Shown in pieces: positions 31,620 to 42,150 of a stretch of DNA of 64,000 nucleotides (positions are counted from its first letter, which is position 1; each line of letters begins with the position of its first letter). The DNA comes from Breviolum minutum Mf 1.05b.01 (lineage: Eukaryota; Sar; Dinophyceae; Suessiales; Symbiodiniaceae), in assembly GCA_000507305.1 (NCBI GenBank), contig DF239278.1:133479-197478 (forward strand), given 5' to 3'. The notes under the pieces are model-generated. The model searched no databases and was not told the origin of the DNA. It saw only the letters and a list, made by a program, of their open reading frames with translations. The position numbers and the translations under genes are program-made.

Positions 31620-33888
31620 CTAATCATGAAAGACCAACATCAGCAAAGTTGGCTCCATGATAAAGAACATTTTTTTCACCAGGCAAAGTAAACAGGTGAT
31701 CTTCATCCCTGGACGTTGCTTGCGCTGCTCCGAGAATTGAACAAAATGTAGCTGCTACTGGCGATGTGAAAAATCATGCGTGGCAATGAACTGCGAATCA
31801 GCCAAAATATAGGTGACACAACACAACCTCCGCTCCCAGCCTCAGCTATGAACTCATCCTCATCCAGAATCGCCTTCATGTGCGAAAAACATTGCATTGA
31901 TGACATTGAAACCACCTTGGAACATCAAAAATCAACTTCAAGCAGCACCCCACCATTTGCCGCAGAAGCAAGGCACGCTCAGTAATCCTCATGTCCTGCA
32001 GAATGACATGCAATAAAAAGTCTGACCACCCTGGATTCAGCTGCTAGGTGAATCTCGCCTTCCATCGCTCTGCAAGGTCGCCACCAAACAACTTCTCCTC
32101 ATGGCTCTGACTGTCAAAATCTCATCCATGCCCACACAACACACGCCGTGCTGGGAGCTCGACCCACCGCAGTGACCTACAAAAATTGAATCTGGAAGTC
32201 TCTGAAGATTTGTGCCCATTGGTCCTGGCCTGGAGGGTATGTCTTTCAGGTCTTCTGGTTGAACTTGAAGGGCCATTGACAGGAAAAGGCAATTTCCATT
32301 CGCACCTCTAGGCTGTCCAAACAAAAGGAGCACTGCACTGGGGAAAGTCTACTTGAATTGTCTTGAGGGGTCGTTTCATCTGTCTTCATTCTATCTAAAG
32401 CAAGTTTGCATGTAACAGCTCCATCCATCGTAGTCTGCGTCAAAGGAATGCAAGTCTCCAACCTTTGTCTTGTGGCGTCCACCCGTGGCGTTCCTTGATA
32501 TTGTGAAGGATCTCCTAGGGGACCCGAAAACCAAGGGCATCCTGGTTTTAAGACTGGAATTGATGCCTTAGGTTTGGCTTCACAGATTTCAATCACATGC
32601 GATTGGATGGCCCTAAAGGTACTGCCTTGTCGTTCATCCTTTGGCTGCTGAACACCGTATAGTCCTCCTATGGCGGGCATTCAACTAGTGAGATCCTTCT
32701 GGGTTGGCCGAGTTGCAAAACTTCACATCACCCATCCCAATGGCCAGTCCGGAAAATGCGCCGCTGCCTCCACCACAGAGCAGGGAACCTTAGCTGACAC
32801 TCAGGCCATCTGACAGAAATGTACTTTTAGAATTCAGAAGTTGGGATCATTTTTTGAAAACTATGTTGGAACCCTTAGGGCTGCAGCCCTGTGCTTCCTC
32901 GATCTGGAGCGCCAGGCCTGGCCAAAAAGCCAACCAAGGTGAAAGCCACTATCACTCGACCTGCTGTCACCAAGTTCCGCACGCCAAGGCGTCCTGGCGA
33001 ACGAAGAAAGCCAAGTTTGAAGCAATTGAGAAATTTAGAATACTACCTGCACAGGTTGGAGACGTACTAAAAATCTCAGGAGACTAGAAAACACTTAAAA
33101 TAATTTAGATATAGATGTGTTTTCATGTGATGAAACTATGAAACTAGTCAGGCTTGAACACGTCCTGCTGACAGCGCCAGAACGGCACCGACCGATCTTT
33201 GCAGCAAGACACCCTCAGACCATGGGGCAAAATGTCACGAATCTGCTGGATGTGTGCCCGAAACACTAAGGATCCCCGCCGGAATACCTTCACTCCAAAC
33301 ACCAGGCCTGCATTCCATGCAGGTGTGGAAGGATCGGATACAAAGAACTAGTCTGCATACTATCCAAAAAAAATCCCCATCGTTTTGTATGAAGGACTAA
33401 TTATGTGGAGCTCAGTTGGCCGATTCCCCCTACACTGCCACCTGCCCATTACTGAGCTGAAGAGTCAGTAGGACAACATGCATGACAAAACAAATGGGGA
33501 TAATGATTATAACCACGGCAGCGTTCACAACCCAACAACTAGGACGAGGAGGGACGAATAACCACAACGTTGACATGCAGCTTTCCTGCAGCCCAAAACG
33601 CTAGCTGTTGCCTTTCAGTCTGTTGAGACTTGACTCTCAGTGGTGCTGACGGTCGGTTGCAGGCCTCATATTCACGAAGTGGTTGTGGCAAATGTCCAAT
33701 TACCCAAGAGAAATGGATGAACATGGAAATATCTCGAGCTGGATTTCTCCAAGGTTTTTCTATGGTATGAGTGTGTACTCCTATAACTTGCCAACTCACC
33801 CTAAGGCAGGCGCCAAGAGTTCCATGGGATGCGAAACCCAAGTTTGGCAATGTTCGGTGTATTCGATGGAGATTGGTGTATATCTCTG

Positions 33889-33921
<33 letters not shown>

Positions 33922-34416
33922 ATGTGTGTAGATGTAGACTCTAATCATTGCTTTATATTTGCAGCCGTGTAACATGAAAGGAACTACCAGTAGTAAGTCA
34001 CCAAGGCTCTGGAACATGTTTGGAACTTCAAGCCGGGAGTGGAGCATGATCAACTCATGCGGGGCAGTTCTGGTGGGGCGAGTCTTCTGGGATGTTCCAA
34101 ATGTTCCCTTTATCATAAAAACCAGTCACTCAAAGGATTCCATGTTCATGAGCACCACTTTTTCCGAGAGCAAGAGGTGTCCATTGGCGCAGCTGAGCAA
34201 GTCTCATTGGATGCTTCAGTGACACGGTTCCGCGCTGAACATGTACGCAAATACGCGACTGAGAAAGCTTAGAAAGTCTGATCTAAGCGAACTCCTCAGC
34301 TCAACCATTTTATGCATCATCCTCAGTGCTTCCAAAAGCAAAAGGACTTTTGGTAACGCAAAGCCCATATCATGCGAGTGAGTTCTCTAGCATCTAGTGA
34401 CACGCTAGGCATTTTT
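31620..34416. other. No gene confidently recognised; possible OTU-like exon on the minus strand
   Basis: At about 32170-32311 a minus-strand frame after CCTAGAG|GTGCG reads ANGNCLFLSMALQVQP, which resembles the catalytic Cys segment of OTU peptidases (usually DGNCLF); Asp is replaced by Asn and no His block was found. The same strand has a longer open frame at 32246-32680 without similarity. A plus-strand basic frame at 32895-33067 is also open. TA repeats lie at 33888-33925. None of these is firm. Confidence 0.25.
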
Positions 34417-34608
34417 CTATGTTACAAAAGACCCGGCCTCCTCATCGGACGACTCATAGCCACCAAGCAAGGACCCACCAGCAGGTGAGGATGTTGGGGA
34501 TGAAGCCGCCCTGGATAGAACACAAATTCTTCGATGATTATGGCTCTTGCATGTGCATCTGAGCTTGCTGCGCAGTGAGTGGTGCTTGAGGTGTAGCCCC
34601 GTCTGTGC
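34417..34608 (-). CDS. Unrecognised protein, last two exons
   Basis: Exon 34545-34608 and terminal exon 34417-34510 (stop TAG) join in frame through a 34-base interval with a GC donor and a CAG|G acceptor. The joined tail is GATPQAPLTAQQAQMHMQE followed by a Ser/Pro/Gly-rich segment with LLGGYESSDEEAGSFVT at the end. An SSDEE-type acidic tail is common in nuclear and splicing-associated proteins, but that is only a hint. Upstream exons may lie at 34650-34830 (MRELKQCCVAMGGQDLDK). The 34-base interval is very short for an intron. Confidence 0.45.
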   Translation of the reverse strand, partial: AQTGLHLKHHSLRSKLRCTCKSHNHRRICVLSRAASSPTSSPAGGSLLGGYESSDEEAGSFVT

Positions 34609-35435
34609 CTCCAAGAATAGAAGCACAATGGATCTTAAGGAATGGGGTGATGCACATTTGCCAAACGCTTATAAACTGCAAAATTCTGCGTGCAGTGCTT
34701 GCCATGGTGTTTTGTCTAGATCCTGGCCACCCATTGCCACGCAGCACTGTTTCAGCTCGCGCATCGATACTGCTTTTGGGGTATCTTGGTCTCTTTCCGC
34801 TCTGGCAGGGACACCGCTGCATGGACCACAGAGTTTCAGCGGCTGGGCATGCGCAAGCTGTTCGCCCTCACTGTGCACCCTGACCTCTGCAGTGCAGCAT
34901 GACCAGTTTGCTGGAACTTCATCTCTTCGTCTGAGTGGATGGAACTTGATGGAACTGACGGCGCCGTCAAAGTTCCAAGTTCGTTATGCCGTTGAAAGAA
35001 GCCGAAGAAGGCTGTGCCGCTGTGCACAACCAGTCACAGCAACTGCTGCTCCTGCTGTCACACGTGCTGAAAGACCTTGGATTGCTTCTGCAGTGAACGC
35101 AATAGTCATGCACTGGACACAACGAAGGGACTGCCATGTCACAGCTTGAAAGTGCATCGCACGTGATGGTCAACAATATAGTATGAGTGCCCAAGTTCCA
35201 TGTACACATACATGTATCTGCAATGTAGTCTGACATGAAGTCTTGATCACAAAAGTATTCTCTGTGCAATCACGTATTCAAGAAGGGCATGAAGACTTCA
35301 AGAATGTTCAAGAGCTCTAACTGCCATGCTCAGTGGCACAAAGGGGTCTTTAACTCACTCGCTGGCGGGGCAGAGTCCTCAGCAACTGCTCAGGTAGAAC
35401 GGCACATCGCCGGGTACGAAGCGTGCGAACAGCTG

Positions 35436-38400
35436 CTACCAAGACACCACATCTAAGCTCACTATCAATGGGCCTTGGCCGCCATCAAAGGATATGGATC
35501 CACCCTGAAGTAGTTCCAGGAAGGAGGTCCAGCAAACTTTAAGAAGCCGTTTGGTGGCCTTAGCTGTGGCCAGGTGGACCCAGCTATGAAAAAAATGATG
35601 GAAAATTCTGCCCCAGCGTTCCAACACTTGGAGTGCAGTCAAGTGGCACATCTAGCAAGGACCTTACTGCTCAACACATCTGCTGTGTTTACGGAGTGTC
35701 TCCGTGTTTGGGCCCAGTTTGTTTGCTGCATGTGTTTTTCTAAATTTTAAAAAATCCTTGCGGTCAATTTGGACTTTCTTGAGCCAATTCCCACAGCCCG
35801 TCTCAGTCTCCCATCCGGCTCCACGTATCGAAGTCGAACCAAGATGCTGCCGCTGCTGCACTGGCAATGTCAAAGCGATCGCTCCTGAATTCTCGATTTC
35901 AAAGTTATTCTAGAAGTCTATAAGCGACATTAAGCGACAGCAAATCTCAAGCAATAAAGATCTGAACGATTCATGGCCAGGGATCAGATCTTCTGAAACG
36001 GCACTTGCTGCGTCTGTGAGCAGTGGCATGCCAGCTGCAAGCACTCGTGGATGGGCATGCTTCAGCACCAAACGACCTTTTGCATTCCGAAAGTGACCAG
36101 CATGTGCTTCATTTGACTTTCCAATGTCTGAAGCGAAGAGATGCAAAATAAGGCTCCAGCAAAGACTCGGGCTTCCAATAGTAAGCCCATCCTGCCAAAA
36201 AACGCAATGAAAATGCCACAGAGCCCGGTCAGAGCTTTTTCTGAGCTGCTTTGGTACTGCTGTATCTTCTAAGACTCCAAGGGCACAAGACTTTATTGAC
36301 CCTGAGCCCGAGCCCTGTGGTCTTGTTTGAAAACCAGCACAGAACAAAGTTCAATCTACACAAATCCAACAACAACCCCACTCAAAAAAGAAGGCACAGC
36401 TCAACTATACTCAACTCGTGTTGCAACCCAGTTTCTTTCAGGTTTGGATCAGCGCGAACCAATTCAAGCGGGAAGTGTTGCACTCCAAGTCTGGAGGCCT
36501 CTGAGCTGCCGGGTCACGGACATGTTGTCTAACAAGCAACAGCTCGGATTCCAGGCCTCTTCCACATCTGACTGGAGACCAAACCAATCCACCAACCATT
36601 GGAGGTGAGTGCTATTGGGCGTAGCTAGTAAGGATGGTATGGGATTTAGTGACTTCTCCTTCACTTTGGACATCTCAGCTTCTTTGAGTCGGGGCTCTGG
36701 CCTTGGAATGCCAGCCACCGTCCCAGCCACTTTGGGTGGCAAGCTTGCCGGTCCTGGTGCCACCTTCTCAAAGAGTGCACAAAAGAAGCCACCAAAATCA
36801 CCATGGGTAGGATCAATGCGGATGCAATGGCTCAATGCGTCTCGAACCTGCCAAAACATGCCAGGACTCAGAGGCGGACTCTATACTGAAGCGTGCCCAA
36901 AAAAAAGAAAAAAACGGTGTTCCATTACCATAACTTTCTTCGAAGTAGGATAAGAGTATATACTGTAAGTGGCTCTCATGGGGCTTCTACCCTGGCATCG
37001 ACATGTTTTGTGAATCTGTGGTTCCTCTTCTTCTATGATTTTATGGTTTGCGTAGGGTTCTCGTCGTCGCCAACCATTCCAATGCTCATACATTCCGTCC
37101 CGTCCAATGCCTGAGGATCTCTGGGTGGAAACATTGTAGGTGCAAGAGGACCACCATTGCGACACCAAAGCCCCTCTGAGTGCTCTGTCACTTCCTCTGC
37201 TGTACCAAAGCTGAGGTGAGGTGCTGTAGCAAAGTCAGGCACGGGCACTCTCCATGTTGACAGCCCCTTCGCATGACTCCACTCTTGTACCGGGCGCAGG
37301 CGAACTTGTTCAGGACCAAACCTTAGGGTCCATAATCAATGAGGCGGACAAAGGTGGCACATATCGCAGGAGACAAGTCGAATGCTCAGTATCCAAGGCA
37401 CTTTTCCAATGCCGCTGCTACCACTGCTTCATTTTCGATAGGGGACATGCTGCAAGTAGAATACAGCAGCCGCCCAGAAGGTTTCAAGATGGTCAGGCCA
37501 CGCTTTAAGATTGCACTTTGCACCTCAAAACAAACAAAAAGCCAGCCCTCATGGATCAGCCATACGCAGCCCATTTTGAGAACCTTTGAGCTCTCAGTTC
37601 TCAGCCAAGACGCATAGTGCATTTGAAGCATGTAACGCGGATGCCAAGATGCCCAGCCACCTGGACTGCGACGCAAACGTCCATCACCTGTCAGTGTTTG
37701 ACCACTTCAAATGATTTCACTTTAATAGTCATGGCTTGTAATTCAGCAAATCGTGACTTTGCTAATCCAAATTGTGCGGGTTCCAAGGGCTCTATGCCGT
37801 GCCTAGGTAGAAATTCTAAGAGGTTCACAAGAGATACATGCAATGTAGAGTGCAATGAACTGTACCCTCATCATTGCCATTGGAACCATGCCTGAACAAG
37901 GAACATCACAAAGAACGCGATCAAAACGTATCTTTCGAGCTCCCCGTACACGGCCACCAGAATGATCATGTAGAGTCGGAAACTGGGCCAACAGCAGTGA
38001 GCGGGTGAGTGGAAAGGTCTTTTCCCTGCATTTTTCGTCAGGCCCTGCCTCACGAGCATCTCCACACAGCCACATCAGCGGTGAAGAATTTGCATGTTGC
38101 TGGGTGCGGCGCAAAGCAGTCGTACATCGGCTCCAGCTGTCATCATTCACCACCAACAAACCACCAGGTATCTCACCTGAAACAGCTCCAACCGCTCACT
38201 CTAGCCGACTGTAGCTGGGCTACAAGGCTGCACCCTTCAAACAAACCCACCTGTGGCTCCTGCCATCACATCAAGCAACTGCAAAGTCTTCGAGGCTGGT
38301 GCTGCGCAAAGGTCAGCGACAAAGTGGTGGGCTTCAACCTGCCAATACCATGCGCCAAGAAAGCATCATCATCTATCTTATGTGAAACGAGCAGCAAAAT

Positions 38401-39201
38401 AATCACGGCGGTATCAACGAGGATGACTATGACTATGACTATAGTTTACATTCACAAGTTGTGTCGTGGTGACAAAAAAATATAGTAATGATTCTCGATG
38501 TTGCACGACAAACATTGCCCTAAGAGTGCTAGATTGAAATGCTCCAGTCCAATGCAAGCCTGTAGGAGCATCACAGGCACCATGCTAGCTGCTTCTTGTC
38601 GTTGGATTGCTCCACCGTCCTGAGCTGCCTGTAGGAAGTTCCAGCTCTCATCTGAAGTCAGAGCCCAGCAGTTGCACGCTCCTTGATCAAAGTCAATCCC
38701 GTGGGGTCTTCTAAGGGTAGCTTCAGCTTGCAACTTGTTCAGTGCCAGCACAGAGAGCGGTGATGTCGGCACTGAGCGGAAGCAATAAGGTACAAAGGTT
38801 TGCATCAAAGAATGGATTCGTTGAAACTCGGGCAAATCCCGGTAATACAACTCCCATGCTTTCGATCCACCATCGTGTTTCAGCTCGGTCTGGACTTTGC
38901 AGTCTTGAGGGCCAGCTTCAGTTGCACGGCTCACAGGGTCTTCTCTGCCATAGTGAGCCAAGCTTTGCACATGGCGCATCAACTGGTTTCTGGAGGAGAA
39001 TTCTTGCCCGCACTCCAAGCAGGTGCGATTGGTTGTTGACGCCGTGGATAGCTGATTTGGGTTTCTGCACACATGCAGCTTCAAGGAGCCTCCTCGATCA
39101 CAGCCGGAAGTCTGCCATGCCTGCCATTTCTCTTCAAATTTTCTAGTCTGTGAATTGAGCATAAAGTTTTCCTGGTTAATCATGCATATTGGTATCCACA
39201 T
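35436..39201 (-). CDS. NSUN2-like RNA (cytosine-5) methyltransferase with N-terminal C2H2 finger
   Basis: The RsmB/NSUN family transfers methyl from SAM to cytosine-5 of tRNA. The first resolved exon ends at 38560 and encodes a C2H2 finger (CLECGQEFSSRNQLMRHVQSLAH) and then the NSUN2 N-terminal region, ending QRQEAASMVPVMLLQ. Exon 38251-38338 has the SAM motif FVADLCAAPASKTLQLL. Exon 37892-38176 has PGGLLVVNDDSW and motif IV DVPCSG. An exon near 37395-37523 has RLLYSTCSMSPIENEAVV with the catalytic TCS cysteine. Near 36770-36850 is CIRIDPTHGDFGGFF. C-terminal pieces lie at about 36040-36120 and 35436-35560 (stop after LIVSLDVVSW). The exon with the sequence after DVPCSG was not placed. The start is not fixed. 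Confidence 0.88.
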
Positions 39202-39442
39202 TCACCTTTCCTAGAAAGGATCGCTGTCCCGCCTTTGCGAAAGCAGCATCGTCCGAAATATGAGTCTCTCCACTCTTGTGGCGCCATACCAATCTGATGT
39301 TGATAACGCCTCAGCTCACCACTTGACATGACTGATAGCTTCAACCATGCAATCCAAATGGAGGAAATTCACTTGCAGACTTTGAATCTGATGGAATCAA
39401 GACTGATTGACCAACAGGATTAATGGAAATGGTTGAAATCCT
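39202..39442. other. Short intergenic stretch
   Basis: No coding or repeat signal seen between the NSUN2-like gene and the next set of exons upstream. Confidence 0.4.
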
Positions 39443-41127
39443 TCAATCCAATGATTCATAACAATTCAAGATACTCGATGGATCGCTGAATTCTTGAAAC
39501 ACAAGCGCCACTTGCGCTTGAAGCTCCCTCAAAACAGGAGCCGAACACGTCAGCGGCAGCGGCTCAGAGCCGTCACATGATACAGAGATCGCAGCCTCCA
39601 ACAAAAACAATTCAAAGTTCAAATCCGATCCAATGTCAATGTCACGTTTTTTGTATATCAAAAATATTACAGTATACATACTCATATACGTTATATATTT
39701 CTATCTCGCTCCAGCACCCTCAATACAGTTTCTGATGCTCATCCGGCGTGCCATGGTTTACTCTCAACTGATTCTGCTTGGCGTCCAGCGCCTTGCCATT
39801 GTAGCCGCCATGCCGCTGCATCTCCCATGGCGGGTTCAATGTTGAGCTGATCAGCAATAGTGCTTATTGAGTAATGCCTTTGTGGAGCTGTCTGCCCAAA
39901 AAAATCGAAAGCTGGTCTTTGAAAGGCACAGAAGCTCCAAAGAATTCTAAATTTATGAGTGACACTGCGCACCTTCATGTCCAGAAGCTGGAAAAGCATG
40001 TCTGAGTGAAGTCTGTGGGAAGAATACTGTCAATCAGTTCAATATCCTTCCGCTCAGGATATCAACGTTGCCTTCGTCGTCCGCTCATCATTTACTGTAA
40101 CTACTGTGAAGTTCCTAATCGGCGTCCGAACCTTCACCGTCAGGACTCACACACACCCCCAAAAAAAAAGGTCCAACACAATACACGCTTGTCTCTCCAT
40201 GCATTTTGCATGCGGTGCCACAAACATTAAAAAGCTGCAAATTCGCGCACCTGCACCACCATCGTCAGTCCGCGGCCGCTTGCTATCGGGCTCCTCATCA
40301 AACGCAGTGCCGTTGAAGGATCATAGCTGGTCTGTCAAAATGATCTCTGCTTTTGCGTCCTGCGTGGGCTTAACATCCTTGACCTCTTCAAAGGAATCCT
40401 TGCTTTTGAGCTTCACAAAAGTTGGAATCCTTTTCTTGGCCTGACAAATCTTAGGCCGACGCAGTTTCCTGACACATCTTGACATGTTTCTATTGCAAGT
40501 GCGCCTGTGGGCCAGCCTCAGGCCCCACCACTGCTGCCTGGCCCGTTTCAAACCAAGCACGAAAACCCCACGATGCTTCTGGAATTAGGCCAGGCTGACC
40601 GTTAAGGGCACCTTCTCTACTTTGTTGATGGACCGTTCAATCCTCAAGACGCAACCCAACATTTCGGCATCTTGGAATCACATCAGCACGCTCAATCGCA
40701 AGGATATTGCTCCGAATTGGGGTCCCATACTTGTGCTCAGAAGTGGCCTTACGGAACTCATTGACCTCCTCGGAGAAGCGTCCCAAGCCACAAAAAGCAT
40801 CATAACAGTGGCCAAAAACTGCGCCAAGTTCCTTTCTCTCCACAAAAATCTTCTGTCCTGATGTTTCTGCGCCTTTTCAAGCAGTCTTTCTCTTTCCTTT
40901 TGAGCCTCGAGTGGCTTAGAACCACAGGCTGAATACAAAACACAGAGCCAATCGACTGAGGCCGATGACTTGGAAATGTAGGTCTGCTCCAGCCACCCCT
41001 GGCCCCATGTAAGCTCCTGTCCAAGGAAAACCTTGAATCATGGTTGGAGAACCTTGGGAGATCATATAACGTGTCGAAAATCCAAAGGGTCCTCCATCAA
41101 AAGAGCGAACGTCCTTTCCAAGCAGAC
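39443..41127 (-). CDS. Unrecognised gene with several well-formed exons
   Basis: Minus-strand exons: 40970-41127 (52 codons; SFDGGPFGFSTRYM and GAYMGPGVAGADLHFQ), 40643-40857 (71 codons; ELGAVFGHCYDAFCG and YGTPIRSNILAIERADVIP), then an exon from 40440 (AKKRIPTFVKLKSKDSFEEV). The last two join in phase through a GA-AG intron. Between the first two, a short exon rich in Lys/Glu/Arg (KERERLLEKAQ) probably intervenes. Further downstream about 39446-39640 encodes SCDGSEPLPLTCSAPVLREL before a stop at 39443-39445; whether it belongs to the same gene is unclear. The sequence looks like a conserved soluble protein, but I do not recognise the family. Confidence 0.5.
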
Positions 41128-42150
41128 CTGAGAAACGGTTCAGTGAATTGGGACAAATATTGCATGCAAAGCCAGTTGACCTGGGAAAGAACTGGTGAAA
41201 AGTGATGCACACTAATTGCAACTGCGGAACGGTCCATGAACAAGTTTTGGTTCTTCGAACCTGTCAGCATATTGCCATGTCCAAAACCAGCAACAACGTG
41301 CAATGGGATGCTTTGCCTGATGGAGTCCCCATGGCTGCAGGAAATCAATTGGCCTGCCACCTTCCAGGAAGGTCTACGTACTATGTTTCCGATGCTCTTG
41401 AGCAAATGTCATGTATCTCTTATTTGCACCAGGCTCGTCCTACACCAGCTTGTCCTACAGTAGTACATTGGTACCCTCTTGCCAGTCTACATTTGGCGAT
41501 GGTAGGGAGAGAGAGAGAGAGAGGGATAGACAAAAGTCGAGGCCAACCACTTCTTCAGAAGGAACTTGTTGCTTGACTCTTGTGACTCATCTTCTGGTTC
41601 CGTTTATATGCTGTCCGTCGCATGAGCCCAAATCCAAAGTGCCATCACTGAAGTAGATTGGAATCAGCAGAATCATGCAAATACCGAATCGACATGGCTC
41701 TTCTCAGTGAGCATGCAACCGATGCGAAAGCTCAATTTTGGGGGTAAGATCGCCTGTACAATGTGGCAAGGACTTGGGTGGATATCCATAGTGCCCTGCC
41801 CACGAGCTCTACATATTTTGTGAGTATTTGGAATGCTGGGAAACGTAGGGCTGGTTCCACATGCACATCCGAAGTCCATGAAATCTAAAGAGCATAAGAG
41901 TCACTTGACAAATCTGGGCGGCATGCAAGCAAATTATCATGCCTGACAACTGCTGCCATGCCTTAGGCTACTTATAGTATGTACATCATGCGAGCATTGC
42001 TCCCAAGGAAGACAGCCGCTCAATCCATTGGTTCCTCCCCCACAAAGCCTTCATACTCGGCATGACTTGGAGGACACCATCCTTTGCCACGATGCCGCTT
42101 CCGGTCACCCACATATTCCTGGAAGCATTGGAAGCAAACAACATAGACTC
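41128..42150. other. No gene recognised
   Basis: Minus-strand frames at 41150-41405 and 41673-41879 are open but unassigned. A short GA microsatellite lies at 41506-41523. Otherwise I see nothing to support. Confidence 0.35.

Noticed and set aside
32170..32311. OTU-type cysteine peptidase
   Set aside because: Only one short motif (GNCLF) matches, the Asp before it is changed, and no His-containing block was found. Kept as a note only.
32895..33067. Plus-strand basic peptide (TPRRPGERRKPSLKQLRNLEYY) resembling a nucleic-acid-binding tail
   Set aside because: Two plus-strand frames are open at once, no partner exon was found, and it is on the strand opposite to all recognised genes.
40321..40323. 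In-frame TGA followed by an open acidic stretch (FDEEPDSKRPRTDDGG), possible selenocysteine or readthrough
   Set aside because: No SECIS-like structure or family context was seen. An unplaced GC-donor intron just before the stop explains it as well.
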